Positions 25,901-34,855 of a DNA stretch of 64,000 nt are shown here, in pieces. A program made the translations under genes and the position numbers. The DNA comes from Caulobacteraceae bacterium. GTDB lineage: Bacteria; Pseudomonadota; Alphaproteobacteria; Caulobacterales; Caulobacteraceae. The stretch's first letter is position 1; each line of letters opens with the position of its first letter. Where the stretch lies: contig CANESI010000006.1 in NCBI GenBank assembly GCA_947441065.1, positions 1 through 64,000 of the forward strand. The letters are read 5' to 3'. The notes under the pieces are model-generated. The model was given only the letters and a program-made list of their open reading frames with translations, was not told the origin of the DNA and searched no databases.

Positions 25901-26827
25901 ATGACGGCAATGACCTTCAGCACCCTGCCCCTGACCCTTTTGGCGCGCGGCAAGGTGCGAGATGTCTATGAGGTCGATGCCGAGCGTCTGTTGCTCGTCG
26001 CCTCCGACCGGATCAGTGCCTTTGATGTGGTGATGGACGAGCCTGTGCCCTTCAAGGGTCTGGTCCTGACCCAGCTTAGTGTCTGGTGGTTTGCGAAGTT
26101 GGCGAGCGTCACCCGTCACCACCTGATCAGCGCTGATACGGACGCGATCATTGCCGCCATTCCCGCCCTTGCCCCCCATAGGGCCGCGATCTTAGGGCGG
26201 GCCATGCTCTGCAAACGCACTAGGGTCGTACCGTTCGAGTGCGTGATGCGCGGCTATATTTCAGGCTCGGCTTGGAAAGATTACAAATCCACCGGCACGC
26301 TGGCGGGCGAGGCCTTGCCGACGGGCCTGCGCGAAAGCGACCGGCTGGAACCCGCCCTCTTTAGCCCCGCGACCAAGGCCGAAAGTGGCCATGATGAGAA
26401 TATCGGCGTTGGGGACCTGCATGCCCGTCTTGGCAGCGACCTTGCCGGACAGCTCGAGGCCCTGAGCCGTACGGTCTATGAGTTTGGCCGTGCCAAGGCT
26501 GAGGAACGCGGCATCATCATTGCCGATACCAAGTTCGAATTTGGTCAAGATGCCGAGGGTGGCCTGTGGCTCATCGATGAGGTCATGACCCCTGACAGTT
26601 CACGCTTCTGGCCCGCCGATCAGTATCAGCCCGGCCAGGGCCAGCCGAGCTTCGACAAGCAGCCCTTGCGCGACTATCTGGACGCTGAACGGGCCGCCGG
26701 ACGCTGGAACGGCGAGGCCCCGCCCCCGCCCTTGCCCGACAGTGTGATCACCGCGACCAGCCAGCGCTACCTCACCGTCTATCAATTACTCACCGGCAAA
26801 GCGCTGGATCTCAAAGCCTTTCAGTGA
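25901..26827 (+). CDS. purC: SAICAR synthase, long form
   Basis: 308 residues. It carries [18 protein letters not shown] and the C-terminal [11 protein letters not shown] signatures. It joins aspartate to CAIR in purine synthesis. The length matches the roughly 300-residue form (yeast Ade1 type) and not the usual bacterial form of about 240. A second in-frame ATG three codons on (25910) is an alternative start. It follows ilvH by 36 bp and may share its transcript. Confidence 0.9.
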   Translation: MTAMTFSTLPLTLLARGKVRDVYEVDAERLLLVASDRISAFDVVMDEPVPFKGLVLTQLSVWWFAKLASVTRHHLISADTDAIIAAIPALAPHRAAILGRAMLCKRTRVVPFECVMRGYISGSAWKDYKSTGTLAGEALPTGLRESDRLEPALFSPATKAESGHDENIGVGDLHARLGSDLAGQLEALSRTVYEFGRAKAEERGIIIADTKFEFGQDAEGGLWLIDEVMTPDSSRFWPADQYQPGQGQPSFDKQPLRDYLDAERAAGRWNGEAPPPPLPDSVITATSQRYLTVYQLLTGKALDLKAFQ

Positions 26828-26864
26828 ACCCCTTCCGCTGAGGCGGTTTCGCGCCTATATTGAT

Positions 26865-27200
26865 CCTGTTCGGCGACGGTCGGACTATGGAGATAAAGGC
26901 GCGTGCAATAAACGGACTGGACCCGGGTGCGATTCCCGGCGGCTCCACCAATTCCTACCCCGTGTATCGACGGGCTGTTTGGGGCCGATCAGCATCGACA
27001 GACGTGTAAAGACGTTAGTGCTTTCTCTCGGGTGGGCTCACCGGTATCGGGCCTTAATCTAAATGCGAACGATAACTTCGCTCAAGAGATCCGTCTCGCT
27101 GCGTAATGCGGTGCCACGAATTTCGACCTAAAGCCCTAACGTCTTAGCAGCGTTAGGCGGGGCCCGAGGGGAGCCTGGCAACAGCAATCCCCTCACCTCA
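26865..27200 (+). ncRNA. ssrA: Transfer-messenger RNA, circularly permuted two-piece form
   Basis: The acceptor piece comes first: a T-arm (CCGGG-TGCGATT-CCCGG) and the 3' end GGCTCCACCA at 26941-26950. After a 30-base spacer the coding piece starts GGGGCCGATC at 26981. GGGGCCG pairs with CGGCTCC over seven bases, including the G3-U70 alanine identity pair. The tag frame runs from GCG 27065 to TAA 27104-27106 and encodes ANDNFAQEIRLAA. The permuted order is the alphaproteobacterial type, in which the precursor is cut into two RNAs. Outer ends are approximate. It rescues stalled ribosomes. Confidence 0.9.
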
Positions 27201-27238
27201 TTTCATATCAAATCCGCGTTCGCGGAAGAGAAAACAAG

Positions 27239-27326
27239 GCCCTCACCCAACCCTCTCCCACAGGGAGAGGGCTAAGAAGAACGATAAAGCCCTCGCCCCC
27301 TTGGGGGAGAGGGTTGGGTGAGGGGG
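27239..27326. repeat. Palindromic repeat A, copy 3
   Basis: The left arm CCCTCACCCAACCCTCTCCC and right arm GGGAGAGGGTTGGGTGAGGG are inverted, with inner hairpins as in the other copies. It lies between the tmRNA and a repeat C. Confidence 0.85.
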
Positions 27327-27337
27327 ACTTTAGAACA

Positions 27338-27442
27338 GGGCCCCCTTCGGCGCTGCGCGGGTACTTCCCCCAGAGGGGGAAGATCTAAGATGAGATAATC
27401 TTCCCCCTCTGGGGGAAGTACCCGCGCAGCGGGGTAGGGGGT
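27338..27442. repeat. Palindromic repeat C, copy 3
   Basis: The paired hairpins CTTCCCCCAGAGGGGGAAG and CTTCCCCCTCTGGGGGAAG are flanked by CCCCCTTCGGCGCTGCG and CGCAGCGGGGTAGGGGG. It ends 7 bp from the stop codon of the convergent flavoprotein gene. Confidence 0.85.
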
Positions 27443-27449
27443 TTGGGCC

Positions 27450-28595
27450 CTAGACCGGCTCGGCGTGGGACAGCCAGCCCTTTTCGGCGCGCCAGTTGGG
27501 GGACAGGCCATCAAAGCGGCTGAGCTTGAGCAGTTCCAGATCCGCGAACGAACATTTGCCATCCATCACCAGGTCACGCACCGCATGGCCGCTGGCAGGC
27601 GAAAGACCAAAGCCGACGCTGGACATGGTGATCATCGTCACATTGTCGATCCGGTCAATGACGGGACGACCATCGGGCGTGTTCTCAATGACCCCGGCCC
27701 AACTGCGGATCACCCGCAGGTTCCCAGCCTTACTGAACAGGCCGAGCAAACGCTTTGTAAGGTTGCGCACCAGCGGCGATCCGGGGCGAACCGATGGCCC
27801 CATCGGTCCAACATCCAGCCACTCATGAGGGCCGCCGCCATAGGCGAGGTTGCCGCGCTTGGTCTGACGGCCATAGAGACCGTTACCGTCGACCGCGCCA
27901 ATGGCCATCATCGGGGCAGGCTCGGTGACGATCATCTCCGCCCGCGCCGAAGCGATGGGCAGATCAATCCCAACCCCAGCCAGCAGGATCGCGCTCTGCG
28001 GGCCAGCCGCGACAACGACGCTATCGCAGCCTAAGATGCCGTCCTTGGTCTCGACGCCCGTGACCTTGCCACCTTCATGCACCAGTCGCAGGACCGGCGT
28101 GTGCTGTTGAATCCGGCCGCCCAGATCCTGCAGGGCCCAAGCATAGGCCTGCACGGTGCGCTGAGGGTTGGCCTGACCGGCGATGGTCAGATGCACGCCG
28201 CCGAGGATATTGTCACCGCTCATCGGCACCCGCTCGCGGATCTCTTGCAGGTCGATCTCGTGGGCGGGCGAGCCGTTCTCGCAGAAGGTCTCGGCCATAT
28301 AGCGATAATGCTTAAGCTGCCCCTCGGTCGTGGCCAGCACCAGCTTGCCGCGTTGATATTCGGTCGAATAGCCGAGCATCTCGTCCATCATCGGCCATAG
28401 ACGCTGCTCTTCGGCAAAGAGCGGGCTTTGGAAGTGCGAGGCCCCGCCGCCATTGCGGCCCGAGGCTTCCCATCCGACAATGCCCTTGTCCAAAACTAGG
28501 ACATCAACGCCTGACCGGGCCAGCCACCAGGCTGCGCTCAGGCCACTGACACCCCCACCAACAACAATGACTGTTGCGCCCTTTTGCGTGCTCAT
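27450..28595 (-). CDS. FAD-dependent amine/amino-acid oxidase (DAO family)
   Basis: 381 residues. An N-terminal FAD site V-V-G-G-G-V-S-G-L-S opens a D-amino-acid-oxidase fold, and G-R-N-G-G-G-A contacts FAD. The closest groups are the beta subunit of opine oxidase (OoxB) and HcnC. Such chains oxidise a C-N bond of an amino acid or N-substituted amino acid. It is the last gene of a four-gene operon and follows the 530-residue flavoprotein gene by 12 bp; the two probably form one complex. Confidence 0.82.
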   Translation of the reverse strand: MSTQKGATVIVVGGGVSGLSAAWWLARSGVDVLVLDKGIVGWEASGRNGGGASHFQSPLFAEEQRLWPMMDEMLGYSTEYQRGKLVLATTEGQLKHYRYMAETFCENGSPAHEIDLQEIRERVPMSGDNILGGVHLTIAGQANPQRTVQAYAWALQDLGGRIQQHTPVLRLVHEGGKVTGVETKDGILGCDSVVVAAGPQSAILLAGVGIDLPIASARAEMIVTEPAPMMAIGAVDGNGLYGRQTKRGNLAYGGGPHEWLDVGPMGPSVRPGSPLVRNLTKRLLGLFSKAGNLRVIRSWAGVIENTPDGRPVIDRIDNVTMITMSSVGFGLSPASGHAVRDLVMDGKCSFADLELLKLSRFDGLSPNWRAEKGWLSHAEPV

Positions 28596-28607
28596 GATCG
28601 CTCGGTC

Positions 28608-30200
28608 CTAGATGTGCTGGCTGTCGGTGAGCATTTCGAGGTGCATGGCCTCACGCTCGGTGCCGATATCGTTATAGGGGACCCACTGGCTGGCAATGCC
28701 GAACCAGACATCCCAGTTCGAGGTCATGTCATAGGGCTCATCGTGGGCCGCCAGCACGCTCATGGGCAGTGGACGAACGGGCGCGCGATAGCCCGCGAGC
28801 GGCACCTTGGCCACGGGCACATTTGACGATTGGGCGAGGATCAGGGCCACCTGCTCGCGGCAGCGCCTGGCTTGGCACTGGCCCATACAGGCGCGGGTCA
28901 GGCGCTTGAACTGATCCTGATTGAGCGGACCATCGCCCGCCAAACTCTTAATATCGCGCTTGGCTGCCACCTCGGAGGGGGGGCCAAGATAGCGGGGCTG
29001 GCGCACGGCGGTCAGATCACCGCGCGTGACCTCCTCGCACTGGCAAACCACGATGGAATCGTCACCGACCGCCATCAGGGCCGTCATCCAGTCGGCGTGA
29101 TAGGCGTGGGCGTCGAGGCTGGTCGCAGCGGCAGGAGCCTCATCGGCGAGAGGCTGACCGGCAAGGGCGGCGAGCGCCAGAGCCGCTGCGGCCTCGCCGT
29201 GGGCGGCGGCATCGACAGTGCTCAGACCGGCGCAATCTCCGGCCACGAGGACATTGGCAAGGCCGGTGCTGACCAGGCCGGTGCGCTGGGGCACATGACC
29301 ACCTAGGTCGGTGCGGACCGACAGCTTGCCGCCCAGAACATTGAACAGCTCGATGGCGGGGACCAGACCGATGGCCTGACAGATTGTATCGCAAGTGAAG
29401 GTGCGGCTATCGCCCCCCGCTACCGGCACCACCGTCGCGCGCTCGACACCGTCGGCGCCGCCGCTGGCCGAGACGATCACATGGCCGGTCAAGATCTCGA
29501 TCCCATGGTCGCGCACCTTGTCGGCAAGGGCCGCATCGCCCTGCACCTGATTACGCACCTCGATCAGAGCCGCGACCTTGAGCCCAGCCGCGACCACCAT
29601 CAGGGCGGTATTGAGGGCCAGATCACCCGAACCCAAGATCAACACTTGGTTTCCGGCAAAGGCGTCATAGCGTTTGATCAGAGCATGGAGCCCATTGGCC
29701 CCCATGACGCCGGGCTGATCCCAGCCTTGGAAGGATAGGCTCAGGTCGCGCGACCCCGTGGCGAGGATCAGTTGCTTGTAGGCCACCATCCAAGAGCGCT
29801 CTTCGTCGGCAAGGCCGACAGCCGCTTCGGGCATGGCGGCAATGCCCGGGCCATTCTGGAAGGCGCCCCAAGCATAGACGCCCAGAGCCACCTCGACGCC
29901 AGCCTCAAAGGCGGCTTCGAGCAGCGGATCAGAGGCGAAGACCTGCTCGATCATTCGGGCCTTATTGTCGACGGCGCGGGTCATGCGGCCACCGAAATAG
30001 AGCGGCGTATCCAAGCCCATCAGGGAGGCGGAGACGGGATTTTCATCGACCAGCAGGACGCTCGCCCCGCCCTTGGCCGCTGCGATGGCCGCTGCGACAC
30101 CCGAGGGGCCCGCGCCGATCACCACGACATCGGCCTTTTGAGATGCCGAGGGGAAGCGGTTTGTGATCGAATAGCGATCGACCAGTTTGGCGTCGGTCAT
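28608..30200 (-). CDS. FAD/NAD and [2Fe-2S] oxidoreductase, opine oxidase alpha/HcnB type
   Basis: 530 residues. FAD site V-I-G-A-G-P-S-G-V near 27-35, a second dinucleotide site L-I-L-G-S-G-D near 187-193, then a BFD-like [2Fe-2S] domain with C386-x-C388 and C442-x4-C447. This order is seen in OoxA, HcnB and hydroxyproline dehydrogenase subunits. The usual small ferredoxin-like third subunit gene is absent nearby. A roughly 70-residue tail follows the cluster domain. Its ATG overlaps the stop of the PLP-enzyme gene (ATGA), so translation is coupled. Confidence 0.85.
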   Translation of the reverse strand: MTDAKLVDRYSITNRFPSASQKADVVVIGAGPSGVAAAIAAAKGGASVLLVDENPVSASLMGLDTPLYFGGRMTRAVDNKARMIEQVFASDPLLEAAFEAGVEVALGVYAWGAFQNGPGIAAMPEAAVGLADEERSWMVAYKQLILATGSRDLSLSFQGWDQPGVMGANGLHALIKRYDAFAGNQVLILGSGDLALNTALMVVAAGLKVAALIEVRNQVQGDAALADKVRDHGIEILTGHVIVSASGGADGVERATVVPVAGGDSRTFTCDTICQAIGLVPAIELFNVLGGKLSVRTDLGGHVPQRTGLVSTGLANVLVAGDCAGLSTVDAAAHGEAAAALALAALAGQPLADEAPAAATSLDAHAYHADWMTALMAVGDDSIVVCQCEEVTRGDLTAVRQPRYLGPPSEVAAKRDIKSLAGDGPLNQDQFKRLTRACMGQCQARRCREQVALILAQSSNVPVAKVPLAGYRAPVRPLPMSVLAAHDEPYDMTSNWDVWFGIASQWVPYNDIGTEREAMHLEMLTDSQHI

Positions 30201-31453
30201 ACGGCCTCCAGAGCCTGAGAAAGATCTGCGATCAGATCATCAATATGTTCAAGGCCCACCGAGATGCGGATGGTGCCATCATCAATACCCACCTCTTCGC
30301 GCTGGGCCTGAGGCACAGCATAGTGGGTGGTGGTCGCCGAGTGGCAGATCAGGGTCTCGGCCCCGCCAAGGCTGACGGCCATCTTGGCCAGCCGCACCCG
30401 ATCAAGCATACGGAAGGCCTCGGCCTCTCCGCCCTTGATCTTGAACGAGAAGGTCGAGCCTGCGCCCTTGCACTGACGATCATAGACGGCGCGGGCGGGC
30501 GATCCTTCGGGCAGAAAGCCTAAGTAAGTCACAGCGCGGACCTTGGGATGGTCGGCCAAGAACCGGGCAATGGCAGCGGCATTGGAACAGGACCGCTCGG
30601 TCCGCAAAGACAGGGTCTCCAGCGAGCGCAGCATCAGCCAGCTTGTATGGGGATCAAGATGACAGCCAAAGGTCGTGCGCCGCTGTTTCAGACGTCGCAC
30701 GAGGGCGGCATCACCACTGACAGACCCAGCCAGCAGATCGCTATGACCGCCGCAATATTTGGTCAGAGACGTCATGGTCAGGTCGGCACCGTGCTTGAGC
30801 GGCGACTGAAGAAGGGGGCCAAGGAAGGTATTATCCACGACCACGATGGGCCGAAATCCGGTCTTGGCCCCGACCTCATCGGCAATGGCGCGGATCATGG
30901 CAATGTCTGCTGTCGCCCCCGTTGGATTGGCCGGGCTTTCGATCATCATCACTGTCAGAGGCCCGGCCTTGAGGGCCAGATCGACGGCGGCCTGCACATT
31001 GGCCCGGTCCACCGCAACGGTAATGCCAAAGGGCTTGATGCCATAGTCGGTCAGGTGGCCGTTCATCAGCCCATCGGTGCCGCTATAGATCGGGCGGCTA
31101 TAGACCATGCTGTCGCCGGGACGCAGCAGGGTCATCAGGGTCGTGCTCAGCGCCGCCATGCCGCTGGAAAAGGCCGCGCAGTCCTCGGCGCCATCGATCA
31201 CCGCCAACCGCTTTTCGACCATATCCAGATTGGGATGGTTGAGGCGCGAATAGATATAGGCCCCGGCAGGCTCGCCATCGACCGGACCATTGAAAAACAC
31301 CCGGTGGGCATCCTTGGCGATCTGGGCGCTGGGATAGACGAAGGTCGAGGTCAAAAACAGCGGCGGCTTGGCCGAGCCCTGATGCTGAGCCGGATCATAG
31401 CCATAGCCGATGGCCAGGGTTTCGAGATGCAGACCCGTGGGATCAGTGGTCAT
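30197..31453 (-). CDS. Cys/Met-metabolism PLP enzyme (gamma-lyase/synthase fold)
   Basis: 418 residues, fold-type I PLP enzyme. K232 in T-S-L-T-K-Y-C-G-G-H is the PLP lysine; D-N-T-F (207-210) and the S-S-G-M-A phosphate loop are present. Methionine gamma-lyases carry a catalytic Cys in Y-G-C-T; here the equivalent reads Y-S-G-T (123-126), so a true methionine gamma-lyase is unlikely. It may act on another gamma- or beta-substituted amino acid. It sits between a Rieske oxygenase gene (17-bp gap) and the opine-oxidase-like genes. Confidence 0.82.
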   Translation of the reverse strand: MTTDPTGLHLETLAIGYGYDPAQHQGSAKPPLFLTSTFVYPSAQIAKDAHRVFFNGPVDGEPAGAYIYSRLNHPNLDMVEKRLAVIDGAEDCAAFSSGMAALSTTLMTLLRPGDSMVYSRPIYSGTDGLMNGHLTDYGIKPFGITVAVDRANVQAAVDLALKAGPLTVMMIESPANPTGATADIAMIRAIADEVGAKTGFRPIVVVDNTFLGPLLQSPLKHGADLTMTSLTKYCGGHSDLLAGSVSGDAALVRRLKQRRTTFGCHLDPHTSWLMLRSLETLSLRTERSCSNAAAIARFLADHPKVRAVTYLGFLPEGSPARAVYDRQCKGAGSTFSFKIKGGEAEAFRMLDRVRLAKMAVSLGGAETLICHSATTTHYAVPQAQREEVGIDDGTIRISVGLEHIDDLIADLSQALEAV

Positions 31454-31470
31454 GGGATCGGTTCCGCCCG

Positions 31471-32679
31471 TCAGCTGTTTGCGTCGATATAGGCCTTAGC
31501 CTTGGCGCAATACCAGTCGATGATCCGCAAAACCAAAACTTCGGCCTCAGGCGAATAGGGGCCAGGTTTGTAACCGATGGAATTGACGCCCTTTTGATTG
31601 TTCTCGGCCAGATCGCGGTCTTGGATATTGGTCTTGTTCCAGATGTCGCTCAGGCCCTCAGCCGTATAGTCGACCCCTTCAACCGCATCCTTGGAGACAT
31701 ACCATTTGGCGACCACATGGGTCTCGTTGGGGGCCACGGGAAGGGCGCTGAAGATGAAGGTGAAATCGCCCAAGGTGTGACAGAAACTATGGGGCTCGAG
31801 CGCCCAACGCATAGTGCCAATATCGCCGTCTCCGACCTTGCCCATGGTCTTGGCCACCAGCGGCTTGCCATCCTCCGACATGGTTACAAAGCCCGGATTG
31901 AGCGGGAAGCGCATGGCTTGCCACCAGTCGCCCTCGACCGGACCGACAGGCAGACCCATCGATTCCATCTTGCTATTGTAGGCCTCAAGCGCGGCCTTAT
32001 CGTCATAGTCAAAATAGGCCGTGGTCCCGGTTGGGAAGCTGGCCGACAGCTCAGGGTGACCGGTCAGACAGTGATAGCACTCGCGCGCATTTTCCATGAC
32101 CAGCTTCCAGTTGGCCATCTCGACCAAGACGCTTTCATGGGCCAGCTTGGCATTGGCAAAGTCATGGGGCGCCATGAGCGGGCCAGCCTTGGCGCGGTAC
32201 TCATCAAAGGCGGGGGGATTGTCCGACAGACAGATGTGGACCGCACCTTCCAGAACCTCGATGGCGATCGGGGTCAGGCCATGGTCGTTCATCTCGAAAT
32301 CTTCGGCCATGCGCGGCGCGCTGACCAACTCACCGGTCAGTTCATAGGTCCATTTGTGATAGGGGCAGACGAGGCGCGGCGATGAGCCATGGCCGGTCTT
32401 GCAGATCTGGGCACCGCGATGGCGGCACGAATTGTGGAAGGCCCGCAAGGTGCCATCGCGGCCCCGTACCACGACGATGGGCCAAGGGCCAATATTCATG
32501 GCCAAGGTGGCCCCGGCCTTAGGCAGTTCGCATTCCAGACCCAATAACAGCCAAGACTGACCATAGATGGCCAGTAGATCGAACTCAAAGATGTCCGGAT
32601 CATTATAGAGCGCCTGTGGCAGGGCATGACCCGTCTTGCGTTGCGCGAACAGGTCCGAAATTTTTGCCAAGTCCAACAT
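31471..32679 (-). CDS. Rieske non-heme iron oxygenase, alpha subunit
   Basis: 402 residues. The Rieske cluster is C85-x-H87 ... C105-x2-H108. The mononuclear iron site is in the helix R-E-C-Y-H-C-L-T-G-H (H203, H208). The N-A-R-E-C-Y-H-C signature is that of N-demethylating oxygenases such as GbcA, stachydrine demethylase and CntA, so a quaternary or N-methylated amine is the likely substrate. No reductase gene is adjacent. The start has AGGAGG five bases upstream. First gene of the operon, divergent from a LysR regulator. Confidence 0.86.
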   Translation of the reverse strand: MLDLAKISDLFAQRKTGHALPQALYNDPDIFEFDLLAIYGQSWLLLGLECELPKAGATLAMNIGPWPIVVVRGRDGTLRAFHNSCRHRGAQICKTGHGSSPRLVCPYHKWTYELTGELVSAPRMAEDFEMNDHGLTPIAIEVLEGAVHICLSDNPPAFDEYRAKAGPLMAPHDFANAKLAHESVLVEMANWKLVMENARECYHCLTGHPELSASFPTGTTAYFDYDDKAALEAYNSKMESMGLPVGPVEGDWWQAMRFPLNPGFVTMSEDGKPLVAKTMGKVGDGDIGTMRWALEPHSFCHTLGDFTFIFSALPVAPNETHVVAKWYVSKDAVEGVDYTAEGLSDIWNKTNIQDRDLAENNQKGVNSIGYKPGPYSPEAEVLVLRIIDWYCAKAKAYIDANS

Positions 32680-32702
32680 GAGGCCTCCTAAAACAGACCT
32701 TT

Positions 32703-32736
32703 AGATTGCCACGTTGCGCGGGGGGCTGGGCAATCT
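32703..32736. promoter_or_regulatory. Inverted repeat, candidate LysR operator
   Basis: AGATTGCC (32703-32710) and GGCAATCT (32729-32736) are perfect inverted copies with 18 bases between. The site lies 24 bp upstream of the Rieske gene start, in the region shared with the divergent LysR gene. LysR regulators usually bind such dyads. Confidence 0.5.
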
Positions 32737-32841
32737 TATTTCCTCATATGCCTATATCGTTTTGACCGCTGCGGCGCTTGACCTCAGCGCAGAATGGCCG
32801 TGTGGTGCTTTTTTCTGCAATGGCTTTGAAAGGTCTGACGA

Positions 32842-33774
32842 GTGATCAACCGCCGATGGCTTCCCCTTAACGCCCTTCGAGCCTTTGACGCGGTCGGTCA
32901 GCACCTCAGCTTTACTGCGGGGGCGCAGGCTTTGCACGTCTCGCAAAGCGCCCTCAGCCGTCACGTGATCGGCCTTGAAGACCTGCTCGGAAAACAGCTT
33001 TTCGAGCGCCGCCCTCAGCGTCTGGTCCTGACCGAGGCCGGGGCCGCGCTGTTGCCCGTCGTGCGCAAATCCTTTGATCGGCTGGAACAGTCGCTCAACA
33101 CCATTCGCGACAGCAACCGCAATGTCCGCACCCTGCGCATCCATATGCCGCCGTCCTTGCTGCACCAGATGGGCCTGCCGCTGCTGCGCGATTTTCGTCG
33201 AGAATTTCCAGACATATTGATCGATGTCTCTTCGTCCCACGTGACCGGCCTACCGGCGCAGGATCTGGATATGGCCGTCGTCTATGATCGCCAGAACGTT
33301 GATGACAAGGTCTCGGACCTTCTGTGGCTCGTGCGCGTGACCCCGGTCTGCTCGCCAGAACTGGCCGAAAAACATGCCGGAAAATCTATCGATCAGTTTT
33401 TGGCCGACAATGAGCTGTTACATGTGAAGCTGGAGAGCGAGCCGCGCGGCATGCTCTGGTCGATCTATATGCGCCAATGCGGCATTGTCGCCGATACCGA
33501 TCGGGGCCTGGCTTTCGACACGGCCATCTCGGCGGTCAAATATGCCATTTCCGGCGAGGGCGTTGCCTTGGCCGATGTGGACATGTTCGCCGAGGAACTG
33601 GCCGATGGCAAACTGGTGGCCCCGTTCGATACGGCGCTCGAGGACGGCTTTGGCTACTATCTGAAATTCCACCCTGAAGATCTGGCCGATCCCGCCGTGG
33701 CCCTATTCCGGACCTGGATCATTAGTCGCTTTGCCACCACGAGCGAGCCCGCCAAGGTCAGCCGCGAGCCCTGA
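32842..33774 (+). CDS. LysR-family regulator, GcvA-like
   Basis: 310 residues. The N-terminal winged helix (A-L-R-A-F-D-A-V ... F-T-A-G-A-Q-A-L-H-V-S-Q-S-A-L-S) is followed by a two-lobed effector domain. The group resembles GcvA. The start is GTG at 32842. Divergence from the Rieske operon and an inverted repeat between them suggest that it controls that operon. Confidence 0.88.
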   Translation: MINRRWLPLNALRAFDAVGQHLSFTAGAQALHVSQSALSRHVIGLEDLLGKQLFERRPQRLVLTEAGAALLPVVRKSFDRLEQSLNTIRDSNRNVRTLRIHMPPSLLHQMGLPLLRDFRREFPDILIDVSSSHVTGLPAQDLDMAVVYDRQNVDDKVSDLLWLVRVTPVCSPELAEKHAGKSIDQFLADNELLHVKLESEPRGMLWSIYMRQCGIVADTDRGLAFDTAISAVKYAISGEGVALADVDMFAEELADGKLVAPFDTALEDGFGYYLKFHPEDLADPAVALFRTWIISRFATTSEPAKVSREP

Positions 33775-33790
33775 TTTAGCCGGTTAGCGC

Positions 33791-34855
33791 CTAGGTCGGG
33801 GGGATGACGACCAGCTTGCCAATATGCCGCTTGGCCAGAAAGTCCTTCTGAGCCTGTACAAGGTCCGACAGGGGGTAGGTCTGGGCCAACAGAGGCTTGA
33901 TCTCGCCGCGCTCAATATAGCCAATGAGGGCTTCGAACACCCCCTCCTCTTGGGCCGTGCAGCCAAAGAGGGTCAAATCCTTCAGATAGAGCTTACGAAG
34001 GTCCAAGCTGACCATCGGCCCGGCAATGGCCCCGGAGACCGCATAGCGACCGCGCGGCTTGAGCACCTCCAGCAGGTCAGGCCAGTCCTCTCCGCCGACC
34101 ACATCGATAACGACGTCGATGGTATTATCGCCGACGGCCTCTAACAGAGGCTGATCACGCGAGATGAGGCGGTCGGCACCCAAGACCGCGCAGTCCGCGA
34201 TCTTTAGCGGTGAGACCACCGCCAGCACCTCAGCGCCCCGGCGCTTGGCCAACTGCACCGCTGCCGACCCAACCCCGCCTGTGGCTCCCGTGATCAAGAC
34301 CCGCTCACCCGCCTTGACGCCGCTGCGCGTCAAGAGGTTCTCAGCGGTGGCATAGGAGCAGGGAAAGCTTGCCAGTTCAGCATCGCTCAAGGCGCTGTTG
34401 ATCCTATGGGCATCGGCGGAGGGAACTGAGACATATTGCGCAAAGCCGCCGTCGCGCTCTGATCCGAGCCAAACATCCAACAGACCTTGGCGCAGGGAAA
34501 CCAGGCAGGCCTGAACCAGAACCCGCTGACCGACACGAGCCGGGTCAACCCCTAGGCCAACAGCCACCACTTCTCCGCAGACATCCGCCCCCTGAACACG
34601 CGGAAAGCCCAAGGCCTCGCCCGTCCAACTGCCATCGGTGACGCTGCCATCCTCAGCCGCACTATTCGAATACCAGCCGATGCGCGTATTGATGTCGGTA
34701 TTGTTGATCCCCGCCGCCCCGACCCGGATCAGCACCTCACCGGCCAAGGGCGAGGGGCGCGGAAAATCTGTGCGATAGCTGAGTTGCTCATAGCCGCCGT
34801 GACCGGTCAAAACCATGGCCGTCATCAGCGTGGGCAGTGCGGTTTCATCGGACAT
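33791..34855 (-). CDS. MDR-superfamily oxidoreductase without zinc ligands
   Basis: 354 residues. A GroES-like N-terminal half and a Rossmann domain with T-G-A-T-G-G-V-G-S-A identify the medium-chain dehydrogenase/reductase superfamily. The catalytic zinc ligands of alcohol dehydrogenases are not present (the loop reads A-G-I-N-N-T-D), so it belongs with quinone/enoyl reductases. It should use NADPH on an enone or enal. It is convergent with the LysR gene and divergent from the 3-hydroxyisobutyrate-dehydrogenase-like gene. Confidence 0.8.
   Translation of the reverse strand: MSDETALPTLMTAMVLTGHGGYEQLSYRTDFPRPSPLAGEVLIRVGAAGINNTDINTRIGWYSNSAAEDGSVTDGSWTGEALGFPRVQGADVCGEVVAVGLGVDPARVGQRVLVQACLVSLRQGLLDVWLGSERDGGFAQYVSVPSADAHRINSALSDAELASFPCSYATAENLLTRSGVKAGERVLITGATGGVGSAAVQLAKRRGAEVLAVVSPLKIADCAVLGADRLISRDQPLLEAVGDNTIDVVIDVVGGEDWPDLLEVLKPRGRYAVSGAIAGPMVSLDLRKLYLKDLTLFGCTAQEEGVFEALIGYIERGEIKPLLAQTYPLSDLVQAQKDFLAKRHIGKLVVIPPT

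Noticed and set aside
26905..26950. A tRNA-like 3' half with CCA end
   Set aside because: There is no 5' half or anticodon arm next to it; it is the acceptor piece of the permuted tmRNA.
27239..27442. A mobile element or transposon between tmRNA and the flavoprotein gene
   Set aside because: No transposase or target-site duplication is visible; only repeats A and C are there.
30197..31453. Calling this gene methionine gamma-lyase (mdeA), linked to the AceE/MdeB-like E1 at the right edge
   Set aside because: The catalytic cysteine is absent and the two genes are over 30 kb apart, so the pairing is not supported.
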